From a bacterium (GTDB lineage: Bacteria > Bacteroidota > Bacteroidia > Flavobacteriales_D > Crocinitomicaceae): DNA of 64,000 nucleotides. The notes below the pieces were generated by a model. It searched no databases and was not told the origin of the DNA. It saw only the letters and a program-made list of their open reading frames with translations. The number at the start of each line of letters is the position of its first letter. Within the stretch, counting starts at the first letter, position 1. Position numbers and translations under genes: made by a program. The stretch is taken from the NCBI GenBank assembly GCA_024742305.1, contig JANSYQ010000002.1, positions 1 through 64,000 of the forward strand, given 5' to 3'. This document shows positions 7,444 to 16,131 of this stretch, in pieces.

Positions 7444-9231
7444 ATGAAATCCATTTACGTCATCCTATTTGCATTCGCATTGCTTTCTGTTGTTTCTTGC
7501 AAAAAAGAGACTCAACCTGACTCTGATACACCAGTAACACCGGTTGGATCGACGGTATTGCATTCTGGAACAATAATTAATAAAAAAGTAGTGGGTTTGG
7601 TTACCGATAGCAATGGACTTCCCGTAGCAGACGCGCAAGTTTCCATCGGAAATCAAGTTACCTACACAAATAACATCGGTATTTTTTCTTTTGCCAGTGT
7701 TAGTCTGGATCAACAAAGAGCTTTCGCGAAAGTGAAAAAGAGTGGTTTCTTCACAAGCGGAAGAAGTTTTCGACCGGTGAACTCTGAAATGATTGAGCTG
7801 AACATCGTTCTGTTGCCTAAAACGGTGGTAGGAACATTTAACTCTAACTCGGGGGGCACTATTTCTGTCGGCAACAATGCTTCTCTTCAATTTGAACCCG
7901 GAGATATTAGTTTGGGTAATGGCTCAGCTTACTCAGGAAACGTAACTGTCTTTGCACAATATTTGGATCCAATGGCCGATGAAACATTGGACCGAATGCC
8001 CGGCGACCTTGTAGGAATCAATTCACAAGACGCAGGAGTTGGCTTGGAAACTTTTGGAATGATCGCTGTCGAATTAATAGGGGCGAACGGTGAAGAACTA
8101 AACGTAACTCCCGGACAAACCGTAGGTTTAACGATGAATGTACAGCCTATGCAATTGACCAATGCTCCATCAAGCATACCACTATGGTACTTTGAAGAGT
8201 TCAATGGGCATTGGGTGGAAGATGGAAATGCTACCCTGAATGGCAGCGCTTACGAAGGAGAGGTTGGTCATTTTACCTTTTGGAACTGCGATTACCCCGA
8301 ACCTTTGCTTGATTTTGAAGTAACAATTGTATGTAATGGAGTGCCGGTAATTGGAATTGAAGCAACATTAACCATTCCCGGCAGCTCGCCTAGAGGAGGT
8401 TCGTATTCTGATGGTCAGGGGAAAATTTACGGGGCCATTCCTGCCAACAGAGAGTTTGTTCTCACGCTAACGGATCGTTGTGGGAATGATTTCTATCAGC
8501 AGAATATCGGTCCATTTACTTCCGATGTGAATCTAGGAGAGCTTGATCAATGTGCTAACTTACCCTCTAGTTCTTTAATATCCTGCACCGTCCTTGATTG
8601 CAATAACAACCCGATACCGAATGGTGCGATAGAGTTTACTTATGATGGATATACGGATCATCTTTTTACTAATAGTTCAGGGGAAATAAATAGTTTTTAC
8701 ACGTACTGCGTAACCCCGACTAGCAATGTAGAGGTCACAGCATACAATCTCGATCAAGGAAATCAGAGTAACCCTCAATCACTTCCTTTTTCGTCGAATA
8801 TGGATTTCGGTGATATACCTACGTGTAATCAGGCTGATGAATTTGTGAACTTTACTGTCGATGGAGTAGACTATGGTATTATTGAAGTTATCAGCAACGA
8901 AATTATTGTGGGCGAGGTAAGTCTCAATCCTACATTGTATCAATTCGTAGCCTCTTATAATGGAATTGAACTCAAGTTTTTGTTTGAGGACGTTACCGCA
9001 CCTGGAACCTATCCGAATCAAGACTGGGCATTCCCTACTGGGTTTAGTCCTCTGAACATATACACACCAACAAGCAACATAGATGCCAGTGCGAACTCCA
9101 TTGATATTACTTTTTCAAACGTGGCGCTGACAACAGGTGATTATTTTGAAGGATCGTTCGGTGGGACATTCAACGATCTGCAAGGAAACCCTCATACACT
9201 GTCAGGAACATTTAAGGCAAAGCGGCAATAA
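7444..9231 (+). CDS. Large surface lipoprotein with a carboxypeptidase-regulatory-like domain
   Basis: The 595-residue product has a lipoprotein signal peptide with lipobox 'LLSVVSC' (Cys ~20) and the charged 'KKETQPDSDT' tail after it. Residues ~50-115 form a CarboxypepD_reg-like beta-sandwich ('VVGLVTDSNGLPVADAQVSIGNQVTYTNNIGIFSF'-type). The rest is a series of beta-rich segments with 'GHFTFWNCDYPEP' and paired cysteines ('SCTVLDCNNNPIPNGAIEF'), suggesting further Ig-like repeats, and a C-terminal domain of unknown type. It is probably anchored in the outer membrane. No enzyme motif is visible. It has its own upstream region of about 200 bases; I did not find an exact promoter consensus there. 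Confidence 0.75.
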   Translation: MKSIYVILFAFALLSVVSCKKETQPDSDTPVTPVGSTVLHSGTIINKKVVGLVTDSNGLPVADAQVSIGNQVTYTNNIGIFSFASVSLDQQRAFAKVKKSGFFTSGRSFRPVNSEMIELNIVLLPKTVVGTFNSNSGGTISVGNNASLQFEPGDISLGNGSAYSGNVTVFAQYLDPMADETLDRMPGDLVGINSQDAGVGLETFGMIAVELIGANGEELNVTPGQTVGLTMNVQPMQLTNAPSSIPLWYFEEFNGHWVEDGNATLNGSAYEGEVGHFTFWNCDYPEPLLDFEVTIVCNGVPVIGIEATLTIPGSSPRGGSYSDGQGKIYGAIPANREFVLTLTDRCGNDFYQQNIGPFTSDVNLGELDQCANLPSSSLISCTVLDCNNNPIPNGAIEFTYDGYTDHLFTNSSGEINSFYTYCVTPTSNVEVTAYNLDQGNQSNPQSLPFSSNMDFGDIPTCNQADEFVNFTVDGVDYGIIEVISNEIIVGEVSLNPTLYQFVASYNGIELKFLFEDVTAPGTYPNQDWAFPTGFSPLNIYTPTSNIDASANSIDITFSNVALTTGDYFEGSFGGTFNDLQGNPHTLSGTFKAKRQ

Positions 9232-9336
9232 TTGGTTGGACAGCACAAAAATAGGATGAGTTCAAACGAGGCTTTTCCTTGAATTCGTGCTGAAACTTCG
9301 GTATTTTTCGTACTTTTTTTCCATAAAATTGAACCT

Positions 9337-9894
9337 ATGTGGATTGCCCTCGGAATTGTCGGATTCCTGTTACTTGTGTTTGTAATACTTTATAACAGCC
9401 TTGTTTCTCGTAAGAATCAGGTGGAAAATGCCTTTGCCAGTATTGACGTCTATTTGAAAAAACGAGCGGATCAAATTCCTGCTTTGGTAAGTGCCGTGAA
9501 AGGCTATATGAAACATGAAAGTGAAGTGCTCACCAAAATCACCGAATTGCGCAATCAAGCAAAAAGTAATTCGTTGGGTACGGATGACCGCGTGGATGTA
9601 GAAAACGGAATTACCGATTCCATGTCTCGAATTATGATTGCCGCAGAAGCCTACCCCGATTTAAAAGCGAATGAAAATTTCCTAATGCTTCAGCGCAGTA
9701 TCAATGAAATTGAAGAACAGTTGGCTGCATCGCGCAGAGCTTTCAATGCCTCGGTAAACGATTACAACAACGGCGTAGAAACCATTCCAATGAACATGGT
9801 TGCTGGAATGATGGGCTACAAACGAATGCACTCTTTTGTAATTCCTTCTGAGAGCCGTGCGCAGTATGAATCGAACCCGGAAAATGATCTATGA
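9337..9894 (+). CDS. lemA: LemA family protein
   Basis: The 185-residue protein has one N-terminal membrane helix ('IALGIVGFLLLVFVILYNSLVS') followed by the LemA helical bundle: 'RKNQVENAFASIDVYLKKRADQIPALVSAVKGY', then 'SRRAFNASVNDYNNGVETIPMNMVAGMMGY'. These are hallmark stretches of the family. LemA proteins are membrane proteins of unclear function. The next gene (DUF3137) overlaps by four bases (ATGA), a pairing that recurs in Bacteroidota and implies a joint role. Confidence 0.93.
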   Translation: MWIALGIVGFLLLVFVILYNSLVSRKNQVENAFASIDVYLKKRADQIPALVSAVKGYMKHESEVLTKITELRNQAKSNSLGTDDRVDVENGITDSMSRIMIAAEAYPDLKANENFLMLQRSINEIEEQLAASRRAFNASVNDYNNGVETIPMNMVAGMMGYKRMHSFVIPSESRAQYESNPENDL

Positions 9895-10865
9895 AAACAA
9901 TAGAGGAGTTCAAACAGTTTTATGATACCGACTTGCAGCCGACTTTGCAAGCATTGGAACTGAAGCGGAAAAAGGCGGTCAAACTTGTGGCATTTTTAGT
10001 GGTAGCCGTTGTGGGGGCTGTTGTTCTCGCACTTGGTGCTTCTACCCTGTTTCCATCAGAAAATTTAAAATACGTAGGAATTGGTGTGAGTGCTTTGGCT
10101 GGCATCGTTTTTATCGTTGTTTTCGCTATCAAAATTAATCGGGCAAAAAAGGCGATTAAGTTGGAGTACAAGCAAGAAGTAATTAAGGAAATGATTGCCT
10201 TCGTGGATCCAAATTTGACATATACGGCTACAGGCAGTATCTCAGAAGGTGCATTTAACGGAAGTAAAATCTTTTTGAAAGATCCCGATCGCTACAAAGG
10301 TGACGACCTTATTCAGGGAACGATAGGCAGCACAGAAATTGACTTTTCGGAGATTCATGCGGAGTACTATACTACCGACAAAGATGGAAATCGGAAGTAT
10401 CACACTATTTTCAAGGGTATTTTCTTCATTGCTGACTTCCACAAGGACTTTCATGGTGAAACTATTGTTCTTCCTGATACCGCCGAGAAGTTTTTTGGAA
10501 AATTGGGCACCCTATTTCAAAAGATGAACATTTCTCGCCCGAAGTTGGTGAAGTTGGAAAATCCTGAATTTGAAAAGGCTTTCGCTGTTTATGGAACTGA
10601 TCAGGTAGAAGCTAGATACATTCTCACGCCATCTTTAATGGAACGCATTATGGATTTTCGAAAGAAATCGGGTAAAATTCATCTATCCTTTCTTCATTCC
10701 AAGGTGTACATCGCCATTTCGGTAAAAAACAATTTATTTGAACCGCCCTTTTTTAAGTCCATGTTGAAATTCGAACTGATTGAAGAATACTTCAATTACT
10801 TAATTCTGAGCGTAAACATCGTAGAAGATTTGGACCTTAATACACGTATTTGGAGTAAGGAATAA
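9891..10865 (+). CDS. DUF3137 family membrane protein
   Basis: The 324-residue product has an N-terminal helical region, two adjoining membrane helices at ~30-85 ('LVAFLVVAVVGAVVLALGAST', 'IGVSALAGIVFIVVFAI') and a large soluble domain with 'GDDLIQGTIGSTEIDFSEIHAEY' and 'TVFKGIFF'-like segments characteristic of DUF3137. Such proteins are encoded next to LemA, as here (four-base overlap). Biochemical function is unknown. Its stop lies one base from the stop of the convergent next gene, leaving no room for a terminator between them. Confidence 0.88.
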   Translation: MKTIEEFKQFYDTDLQPTLQALELKRKKAVKLVAFLVVAVVGAVVLALGASTLFPSENLKYVGIGVSALAGIVFIVVFAIKINRAKKAIKLEYKQEVIKEMIAFVDPNLTYTATGSISEGAFNGSKIFLKDPDRYKGDDLIQGTIGSTEIDFSEIHAEYYTTDKDGNRKYHTIFKGIFFIADFHKDFHGETIVLPDTAEKFFGKLGTLFQKMNISRPKLVKLENPEFEKAFAVYGTDQVEARYILTPSLMERIMDFRKKSGKIHLSFLHSKVYIAISVKNNLFEPPFFKSMLKFELIEEYFNYLILSVNIVEDLDLNTRIWSKE

Positions 10866-10866
10866 T

Positions 10867-12243
10867 CTACTCTACCGTAGGATTCTGTGCACCAGCCGGA
10901 ACTTTTACACTTCGTCCGTCTTCATAAATGATGAAGCGTGCACCGGTGTAGTATTCATCTACCACTTGCCCCATTAGATTCACAATTCGATATGTCCCTG
11001 ATGCTCCATCAGGACCGTTGTTGATAGTAATCATATCAAAAGACTTAGACGTGCCATCGAAATCCGTTTGCGTGAGGCGGTAATAATTAATTCCATTAGC
11101 ATAGCGCTCATCAAAATACTCGTAATCGGATGGAAGGTTTGTGGTTCCCGCTCCTGGAACAATCGCAAGAACTTCCCAATATTCACCATCAACGCTGCTT
11201 TCAATAGTGTAATAATCGTTGTTATGTTCAGAACGAGAGGACCAGTACAATCGGTTAGAGTGATTCTTTGTGTGTTCCCCATCGAAGGAGTATAGCTCCA
11301 CGGGCAGCGGTGTGCATGGAGCAGTTACGGAAGATACTGTTGCATCCCATCCAGCCCGATTCACCACACTGGTAGCCCAAAACTCGAAGGTCATACATTG
11401 TCCGGAGGCACAAAAGTCCATGGCGGCTGCTCCAATTCCACAATCCCCGAAAGGATTATCAGGTCCGGTAGAACTATTATCGTACAATACAGGTGAAGCT
11501 GTATTCGGTCCGTCATAAATGCGCATCCAATCCCATCCTGATGTCGTGTTCCACATGGCAAACTCGCTGAAATCAACGATTAAATATTCACCTGCTGCAG
11601 CACAAATGGTGGTGGTTGTGAAACAATTGGCATTGGCGTAATTCCCAGTACCTGTGACATCGGCACAAGGGTCGCCTCCAGCTCCTCCATCATCATGAAA
11701 GTTTTGTGTTTGCAAAGAAGTTAAATTGTAAGTGGCTGTGGCACACGCCGTGGGAATAATTGTTCCTGTTGGCGGTGGCGGTGGCGCACCTCCGGTATGA
11801 ACACATACCGTCCCGGCCATGGTTGCCGTATTGTTTCCACTGTTTCGGTGTATTTGAATGTAGTAGGTAACACCAATAGTTGTCGCGAAAGTGATGGTTG
11901 CCGTAGTTCCTGATGGTTGGTTGTCACAAGCCAACTCTCCAGTTCCGCAACTCCCTGTAAAAGCTGCAATAGTTCTATCATAATCTCCCGAAACTTCAAT
12001 TGTGGTAGAGGTTCCGGTCGCTACAAATTGATACCATCCATCATCTCGATCCTGCCCTGCTTGACAAGATGCTAATGTAGCACCTCCATTTGTATAGGAC
12101 CCCGGGAGTGTGTATGCACTTGGAGTACAAGTTGCTGAAGATGTTAATGATTGTGCTCCTGCACCGCAGGCATCGGATGGATTTTGGGAATAGCCGATAA
12201 AGGACCAAAGGCCCAGTGTTAGTAGTAAAAAGGTTTGTTTCAT
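10867..12243 (-). CDS. Secreted protein with CUB-like and Ig-like C-terminal regions
   Basis: The 458-residue product has a signal peptide ('MKQTFLLLTLGLWSFIGYSQ'). Residues ~20-150 look like a pre-peptidase C-terminal (PPC)-type beta domain ('DDGWYQFVATGTSTTIEVSG', 'TYYIQIHRNSG'). A Pro-rich linker 'PPPPPTG' follows. Residues ~165-310 resemble a CUB-like fold ('LIVDFSEFAMW', 'MRIYDGP'). The C-terminus has the 'PVELYSFDGEHTKN...LYWSSRSEHNNDYYTIESS' module common in T9SS-exported proteins of Flavobacteriales. It ends in a beta-rich tail ('YRIVNLMGQVVDEYYTGARF') that may serve as an atypical sorting domain. Probably surface-exposed; no catalytic site is seen. Confidence 0.75.
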   Translation of the reverse strand: MKQTFLLLTLGLWSFIGYSQNPSDACGAGAQSLTSSATCTPSAYTLPGSYTNGGATLASCQAGQDRDDGWYQFVATGTSTTIEVSGDYDRTIAAFTGSCGTGELACDNQPSGTTATITFATTIGVTYYIQIHRNSGNNTATMAGTVCVHTGGAPPPPPTGTIIPTACATATYNLTSLQTQNFHDDGGAGGDPCADVTGTGNYANANCFTTTTICAAAGEYLIVDFSEFAMWNTTSGWDWMRIYDGPNTASPVLYDNSSTGPDNPFGDCGIGAAAMDFCASGQCMTFEFWATSVVNRAGWDATVSSVTAPCTPLPVELYSFDGEHTKNHSNRLYWSSRSEHNNDYYTIESSVDGEYWEVLAIVPGAGTTNLPSDYEYFDERYANGINYYRLTQTDFDGTSKSFDMITINNGPDGASGTYRIVNLMGQVVDEYYTGARFIIYEDGRSVKVPAGAQNPTVE

Positions 12244-12356
12244 GGTGAATTAGCCGTATAGTTATAATTGTAGTCAAGGCAAATTACTGAATTACAACTT
12301 CTTAACTTCTCGGTTTGATCAAATCCAAACCATCAATGAACATAGTTAGTTCATGA

Positions 12357-12380
12357 TTTATCAAAACGAATTTTGATAAA
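12357..12380 (-). terminator. Perfect 10-bp hairpin with a UUCG loop (minus strand)
   Basis: TTTATCAAAA and TTTTGATAAA pair perfectly around TTCG when read on the minus strand. It lies ~27 bases after the stop of the vWA gene and upstream of the next minus-strand gene. No U-tract follows, so it may cap or stabilise the 3' end rather than act as a classic terminator. Confidence 0.45.
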
Positions 12381-12406
12381 CTACTGGATATTTGATTTTC
12401 AGTCAA

Positions 12407-14056
12407 TTACATCAATTTGAACTTATTTCCGTCAAATGTATAAGTTGACTCTGCTATGATGATACGTCCGCCTTTTTGAACATTTCCGAGGTAAATACGA
12501 CGTCCATTTACAAAGACATCTCCACCCGTAGCTTTCGCCAAATTGAGATAACACTCTCGAACTGTGCTAACATCGCCGGCGACCAAAACGTGCGTCTTCA
12601 TTTGAATTTGAGACAATAGTTGTTCATCTCGTACATCGGAGAAATTATCAACAATGAGCAACAGCGCATCGGCATTTGTTTGTTGATTCTGAGCGGCTAA
12701 CACGGCCTCAAAATCGTTCTCAGTAACATCGCCTCCATTACCGTTTCGCATGGCCTCCATTAAAGTTGCAGGCAAATCGCGGAGTTTGGTCCCGTGATAA
12801 ATTCCTCCTGTTTTTCCTGACTTTTTCTTTTTATCGTCTACGTTATCTCCATCGTTGAAGAAAGTGTAATGTACCACATTCAAGCTGTCGGCGCTGTTGG
12901 CAACCCACCAATTCATGGAAGCTAAATGCAAAGACATGCTCGTAGTAACATCCATGACCATTGCCACCTTTTCCCTTGTGATGACTTCTTCCATAGAGCG
13001 ATACACTGGACTTCTTTCCACTGTGGCAATTCGTGCTTCAGTTTGTTCATCCGGAGCAGCATTTTTAATAGCAAAGGCAGCCGCTTCGTCTTGTGTGAAT
13101 TTGGGCTTCTTTCCATCTCGATTGTACATACCGCGAACGATAGGTGAATAACTCATCCGTAAATCAATATTGACTCTGGACGCAACTGGTTTGCCGTTTT
13201 TGATGGCAGGATCCCACTTAGGCATAGCGCTCAATACATCTTCAATGGTTTTCTGCATGTAGGTCTTGGCCTCGGAAAAACGAACATCGCTAATAGTTCC
13301 ATGTTCATCTACTTCAAAACTCAGCGGCACCCATTCATCGTCTCTATTTTTCGCCACTTCACCCCCGCCAGGAATGTTCTGTTTGAAATATTGATATAAG
13401 GCAAAGTTTCCCTCCGGAAAGTTTGCTTGACGATCCATTTTTTCCGGTTCGGGCGTATGGTCGTTTGTAGGGATTTCGCGCAGCAACCCATTCTGTAAAT
13501 CTCCATTCAATTCGGAAAGGGTTGGATCGTTCATAAGGTCAAATCCCGCCGTTGGATTCTTCAAAAAAGCCTCCAAGTTTGCAATCTCGGCTTCTCGATC
13601 GTTTGTAGAGACTTCCGACCGATACTCTAGCACGAAACCATGGAAATACGACTTTCCCATTTGTGGCGACGTGCAACCTGTTTGTTCTATAATCTTCCAT
13701 TCGATGTACGGGTTCTCCAGTACTTCAGGTGCCCATTCCGCCAATTTTTGAATGCGCTGTTGGTTCAATCTTCTTTGATCGAATGAAGGGTTTTGACGAT
13801 ACCCCGTATAAATGTAATACACCGATTGCAGATGACCACTTTTACGAGAATCAACTTTTTTCAAAGCTTCTTGAGAGAAAGAAGAGGGTATTATCACCAA
13901 GTTGGGTTCTGATTTGGGCGTAAGTTGACTGACCTTTTTAGGTGTCATTTTGAGAATTCGCTCGAACAGTTCCGATTGAGCAGAAACCTGTGTGGCCGAA
14001 AAAAAGAGAAGAGAGAGAAGAGTAACAGTTCGTATCATACTCTTATAACTATTCAA
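12407..14056 (-). CDS. Secreted TonB-C-like plus von Willebrand A-like protein
   Basis: The 549-residue product has a signal peptide; ATG 14038 ('MIRTVTLLSLLFFSATQVSAQ') is an alternative start six codons in. Residues ~30-170 are an unrecognised domain. Residues ~215-305 ('FPEGNFALYQYFKQNIPGGG', 'LSFEVDEHGTISDVRF', 'MPKWDPAIKNGKPVASRVNIDLRM') match the TonB C-terminal fold as it occurs in Bacteroidota energy-transducer-like proteins. Residues ~365-540 resemble a von Willebrand A domain: 'KVAMVMDVTTSMSLHL' supplies a D-x-T-x-S MIDAS-like motif and 'ALLLIVDNFSDVRDEQLL' a second conserved strand. It is not a standard TonB because it lacks the N-terminal membrane anchor and the Pro-rich spacer. 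Function unknown, probably periplasmic. Confidence 0.72.
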   Translation of the reverse strand: MNSYKSMIRTVTLLSLLFFSATQVSAQSELFERILKMTPKKVSQLTPKSEPNLVIIPSSFSQEALKKVDSRKSGHLQSVYYIYTGYRQNPSFDQRRLNQQRIQKLAEWAPEVLENPYIEWKIIEQTGCTSPQMGKSYFHGFVLEYRSEVSTNDREAEIANLEAFLKNPTAGFDLMNDPTLSELNGDLQNGLLREIPTNDHTPEPEKMDRQANFPEGNFALYQYFKQNIPGGGEVAKNRDDEWVPLSFEVDEHGTISDVRFSEAKTYMQKTIEDVLSAMPKWDPAIKNGKPVASRVNIDLRMSYSPIVRGMYNRDGKKPKFTQDEAAAFAIKNAAPDEQTEARIATVERSPVYRSMEEVITREKVAMVMDVTTSMSLHLASMNWWVANSADSLNVVHYTFFNDGDNVDDKKKKSGKTGGIYHGTKLRDLPATLMEAMRNGNGGDVTENDFEAVLAAQNQQTNADALLLIVDNFSDVRDEQLLSQIQMKTHVLVAGDVSTVRECYLNLAKATGGDVFVNGRRIYLGNVQKGGRIIIAESTYTFDGNKFKLM

Positions 14057-14152
14057 TCGTGAATTGGTAACATCACAATTTATTCATGTTTGTGCGAAAA
14101 ATGGCATTTAGGAATGTATACTTTGACTGTTTTTAACAGTTTTACTAACCTT

Positions 14153-14179
14153 TTGTGAAGTTTTTACGATATATATTTG
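14153..14179 (+). promoter_or_regulatory. Promoter of the T9SS protein at 14211 (TTG-N16-TATATTTG)
   Basis: TATATTTG (14172-14179) is an exact TAnnTTTG box; TTG at 14153-14155 is 16 bases upstream, slightly short of the usual 17-23. A ~30-base A-rich leader ending in AAAAAAGAAGTA precedes the ATG. Confidence 0.6.
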
Positions 14180-14210
14180 TAACACTTTATTAAAACACAA
14201 AAAAGAAGTA

Positions 14211-15998
14211 ATGAAAAAATTTTACGTAACACTACTTTCGTTGGCTGTTGTCGGATCTGCATCTGCACAGGTAACGAATACTACTAATGTCGGTAAAACT
14301 TTGCTCTCTCCAGTGCACAAATCAAAAGCACAGGTTGAAGCGACGACAGATGTACAAAAAGCAACACTATGGGGGCCGAACACATTCGGAACTCCTTCAG
14401 ATTGGACTTTCAATGACAACGCTGGATCAGGAGATAACTGGGTAATTGGAACTGGAGTTCCTTCTGGACCGTTCGCAATTCCAGGCATTGCATCAACAAC
14501 TGCCAATGACGGATTCGCTTTGTTTGATTCTGATGCCTTGTGTTCAGGAAACCAAAATGCTGATGTAATTATTGCACAGCCAGTTGACTTGACAGGAAAT
14601 CCTTCTGTTGCCGTTCAGTTCGAATCGTACTACCGTGCATACCAAGGAGCTTGTTATGTAATTGCAAGTGCTGACGGTGTTAACTGGACAGAAATTCCAG
14701 TACACTCGAACATCGCATTGAACAGTTCTACTGCTAACCCTGTGACAGTTCAGGCGAACGTTTCTGCGGTAGTTGGAGATTCTGCTACTGCATGGATCGG
14801 ATTCCGTTACATCGGAGGGTGTGACTACGCTTGGATGGTGGATGATGTGTGTATCACAACTCTTCCAGACAACGATATGGCCTTGGTTCGTGGATGGCAC
14901 GCTGACATCATCACGGATTACGAATACTCTATGACTCCATTGACACAAGCACGCGAGATGATCGCTGGAGTTGTAGTGGAGAACCAAGGAGGTCAAGCAC
15001 AAACAGTTGACGTTACTTGTGATGTAACAGACGGAACAAATGTTTTGACGACTTCTACGCAGTCAGTTACATTGATTCCTGCTGAGATGGACACATTGTG
15101 GTTCAGCACAGGATTCACACCATCTGCTAACGGTAACTACCGTGCCGAATTCAGCATTCCTGCCGATATGGTAACAACAAACGATGAGTTCATCACATCT
15201 GAGTTGGAGGTGAACGACAACCTTATGGCTCACGATTACGGTGCAAATACAGCACTTGGATGGGATCCAGGGGCTAATGATCCAACAAATGCACAAGCAC
15301 CTCACTCTTGGGGTAACGTATACTACCCAGAAGTAAACCAAGAAATCCGTGGGGTTGATATCAACTTTGCTTCAGGAACAACTGCTGGATTATACGTTCT
15401 AGTTCGTGTTCAGGAAATGGATCCAAGTGGTTCTATCCAAGATCCATTGACATTCAACAATGAAATCGATCACGTAATTGACGCTTCTGAAATTGGATCA
15501 GCAATCACAACAATTGTATTCCCGAACCCTTCTATTTTGGAAGCTGGAAAAGGATACATGATTGACGTGTTCAAAGTAGACGGAACAAGTGGAAACGAAA
15601 CATTCAACATTGGTGCTTCTGAAGGAAACGATGAAGATGCAGATTTCGGAGCATTTGGATACGGTCCTTACGGTGTGAATGATGCGGTGAACTACTACCT
15701 TGGATGGGATGCTTCTCCAATCGTACGTGCGAACTTCGACCCAACTTTGGCGGTTGAAACAAACACATTGGAAGGAGTTAGCGTATATCCTAACCCATCA
15801 ACTGGTGTAATTACTGTTTCTAACGACAACGGATTCGCTAATTCTATCCGCATTTCAAACACTGCTGGTCAAATCGTTTACACCCAAGAAGTTTCTTCTG
15901 AGGTAACGGTAGACTTGTCGACTTTTGGAGCTGGAATGTACGTTGTAACTGTAGAAGGTGACAACGGATCATTGGTAGAAAAAGTAGTGATCAAGTAA
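14211..15998 (+). CDS. T9SS-exported surface protein with jelly-roll domain
   Basis: The 595-residue product has a signal peptide ('MKKFYVTLLSLAVVGSASAQ') and a C-terminal T9SS type A sorting domain at ~515-595 ('LEGVSVYPNPSTGVITVSND', ending 'GSLVEKVVIK'), so it should cross the outer membrane and be attached or released. Residues ~50-215 look like a MAM/jelly-roll adhesion domain ('TFGTPSDWTFNDNAGSGDNW', 'GFRYIGGCDYAWMVDDVCI'). A CARDB-like stretch follows ('AREMIAGVVVENQGGQAQTVDVTCDV'). Synonymous codons look strongly biased (few rare codons), which together with the strong promoter and terminator suggests high expression. The ligand is unknown. It shares its tail and 3' untranslated region with the next gene. 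Confidence 0.85.
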   Translation: MKKFYVTLLSLAVVGSASAQVTNTTNVGKTLLSPVHKSKAQVEATTDVQKATLWGPNTFGTPSDWTFNDNAGSGDNWVIGTGVPSGPFAIPGIASTTANDGFALFDSDALCSGNQNADVIIAQPVDLTGNPSVAVQFESYYRAYQGACYVIASADGVNWTEIPVHSNIALNSSTANPVTVQANVSAVVGDSATAWIGFRYIGGCDYAWMVDDVCITTLPDNDMALVRGWHADIITDYEYSMTPLTQAREMIAGVVVENQGGQAQTVDVTCDVTDGTNVLTTSTQSVTLIPAEMDTLWFSTGFTPSANGNYRAEFSIPADMVTTNDEFITSELEVNDNLMAHDYGANTALGWDPGANDPTNAQAPHSWGNVYYPEVNQEIRGVDINFASGTTAGLYVLVRVQEMDPSGSIQDPLTFNNEIDHVIDASEIGSAITTIVFPNPSILEAGKGYMIDVFKVDGTSGNETFNIGASEGNDEDADFGAFGYGPYGVNDAVNYYLGWDASPIVRANFDPTLAVETNTLEGVSVYPNPSTGVITVSNDNGFANSIRISNTAGQIVYTQEVSSEVTVDLSTFGAGMYVVTVEGDNGSLVEKVVIK

Positions 15999-16018
15999 TC
16001 ACGACCAATAATACTGGA

Positions 16019-16066
16019 AAGCGCCCGGTATCTCGACTCCGTTCGATGATCCGGGCGCTTTTTTTA
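16019..16066 (+). terminator. Intrinsic terminator after the first T9SS gene
   Basis: AAGCGCCCGG pairs perfectly with CCGGGCGCTT and is followed by a run of T. The loop is a copy of the TCTCGA...TCGATGA repeat family. Confidence 0.9.
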
Positions 16067-16131
16067 TACCATAAAATCTCCTATTAAACCATTTTGATTC
16101 ATGACCATCTAATTCATAAATTGCACTTACT

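Noticed and set aside
14544-15002. 152-residue minus-strand ORF
   Set aside because: It is antisense to the T9SS protein gene, which has a signal peptide, sorting domain, promoter and terminator; the shadow ORF has no recognisable features.
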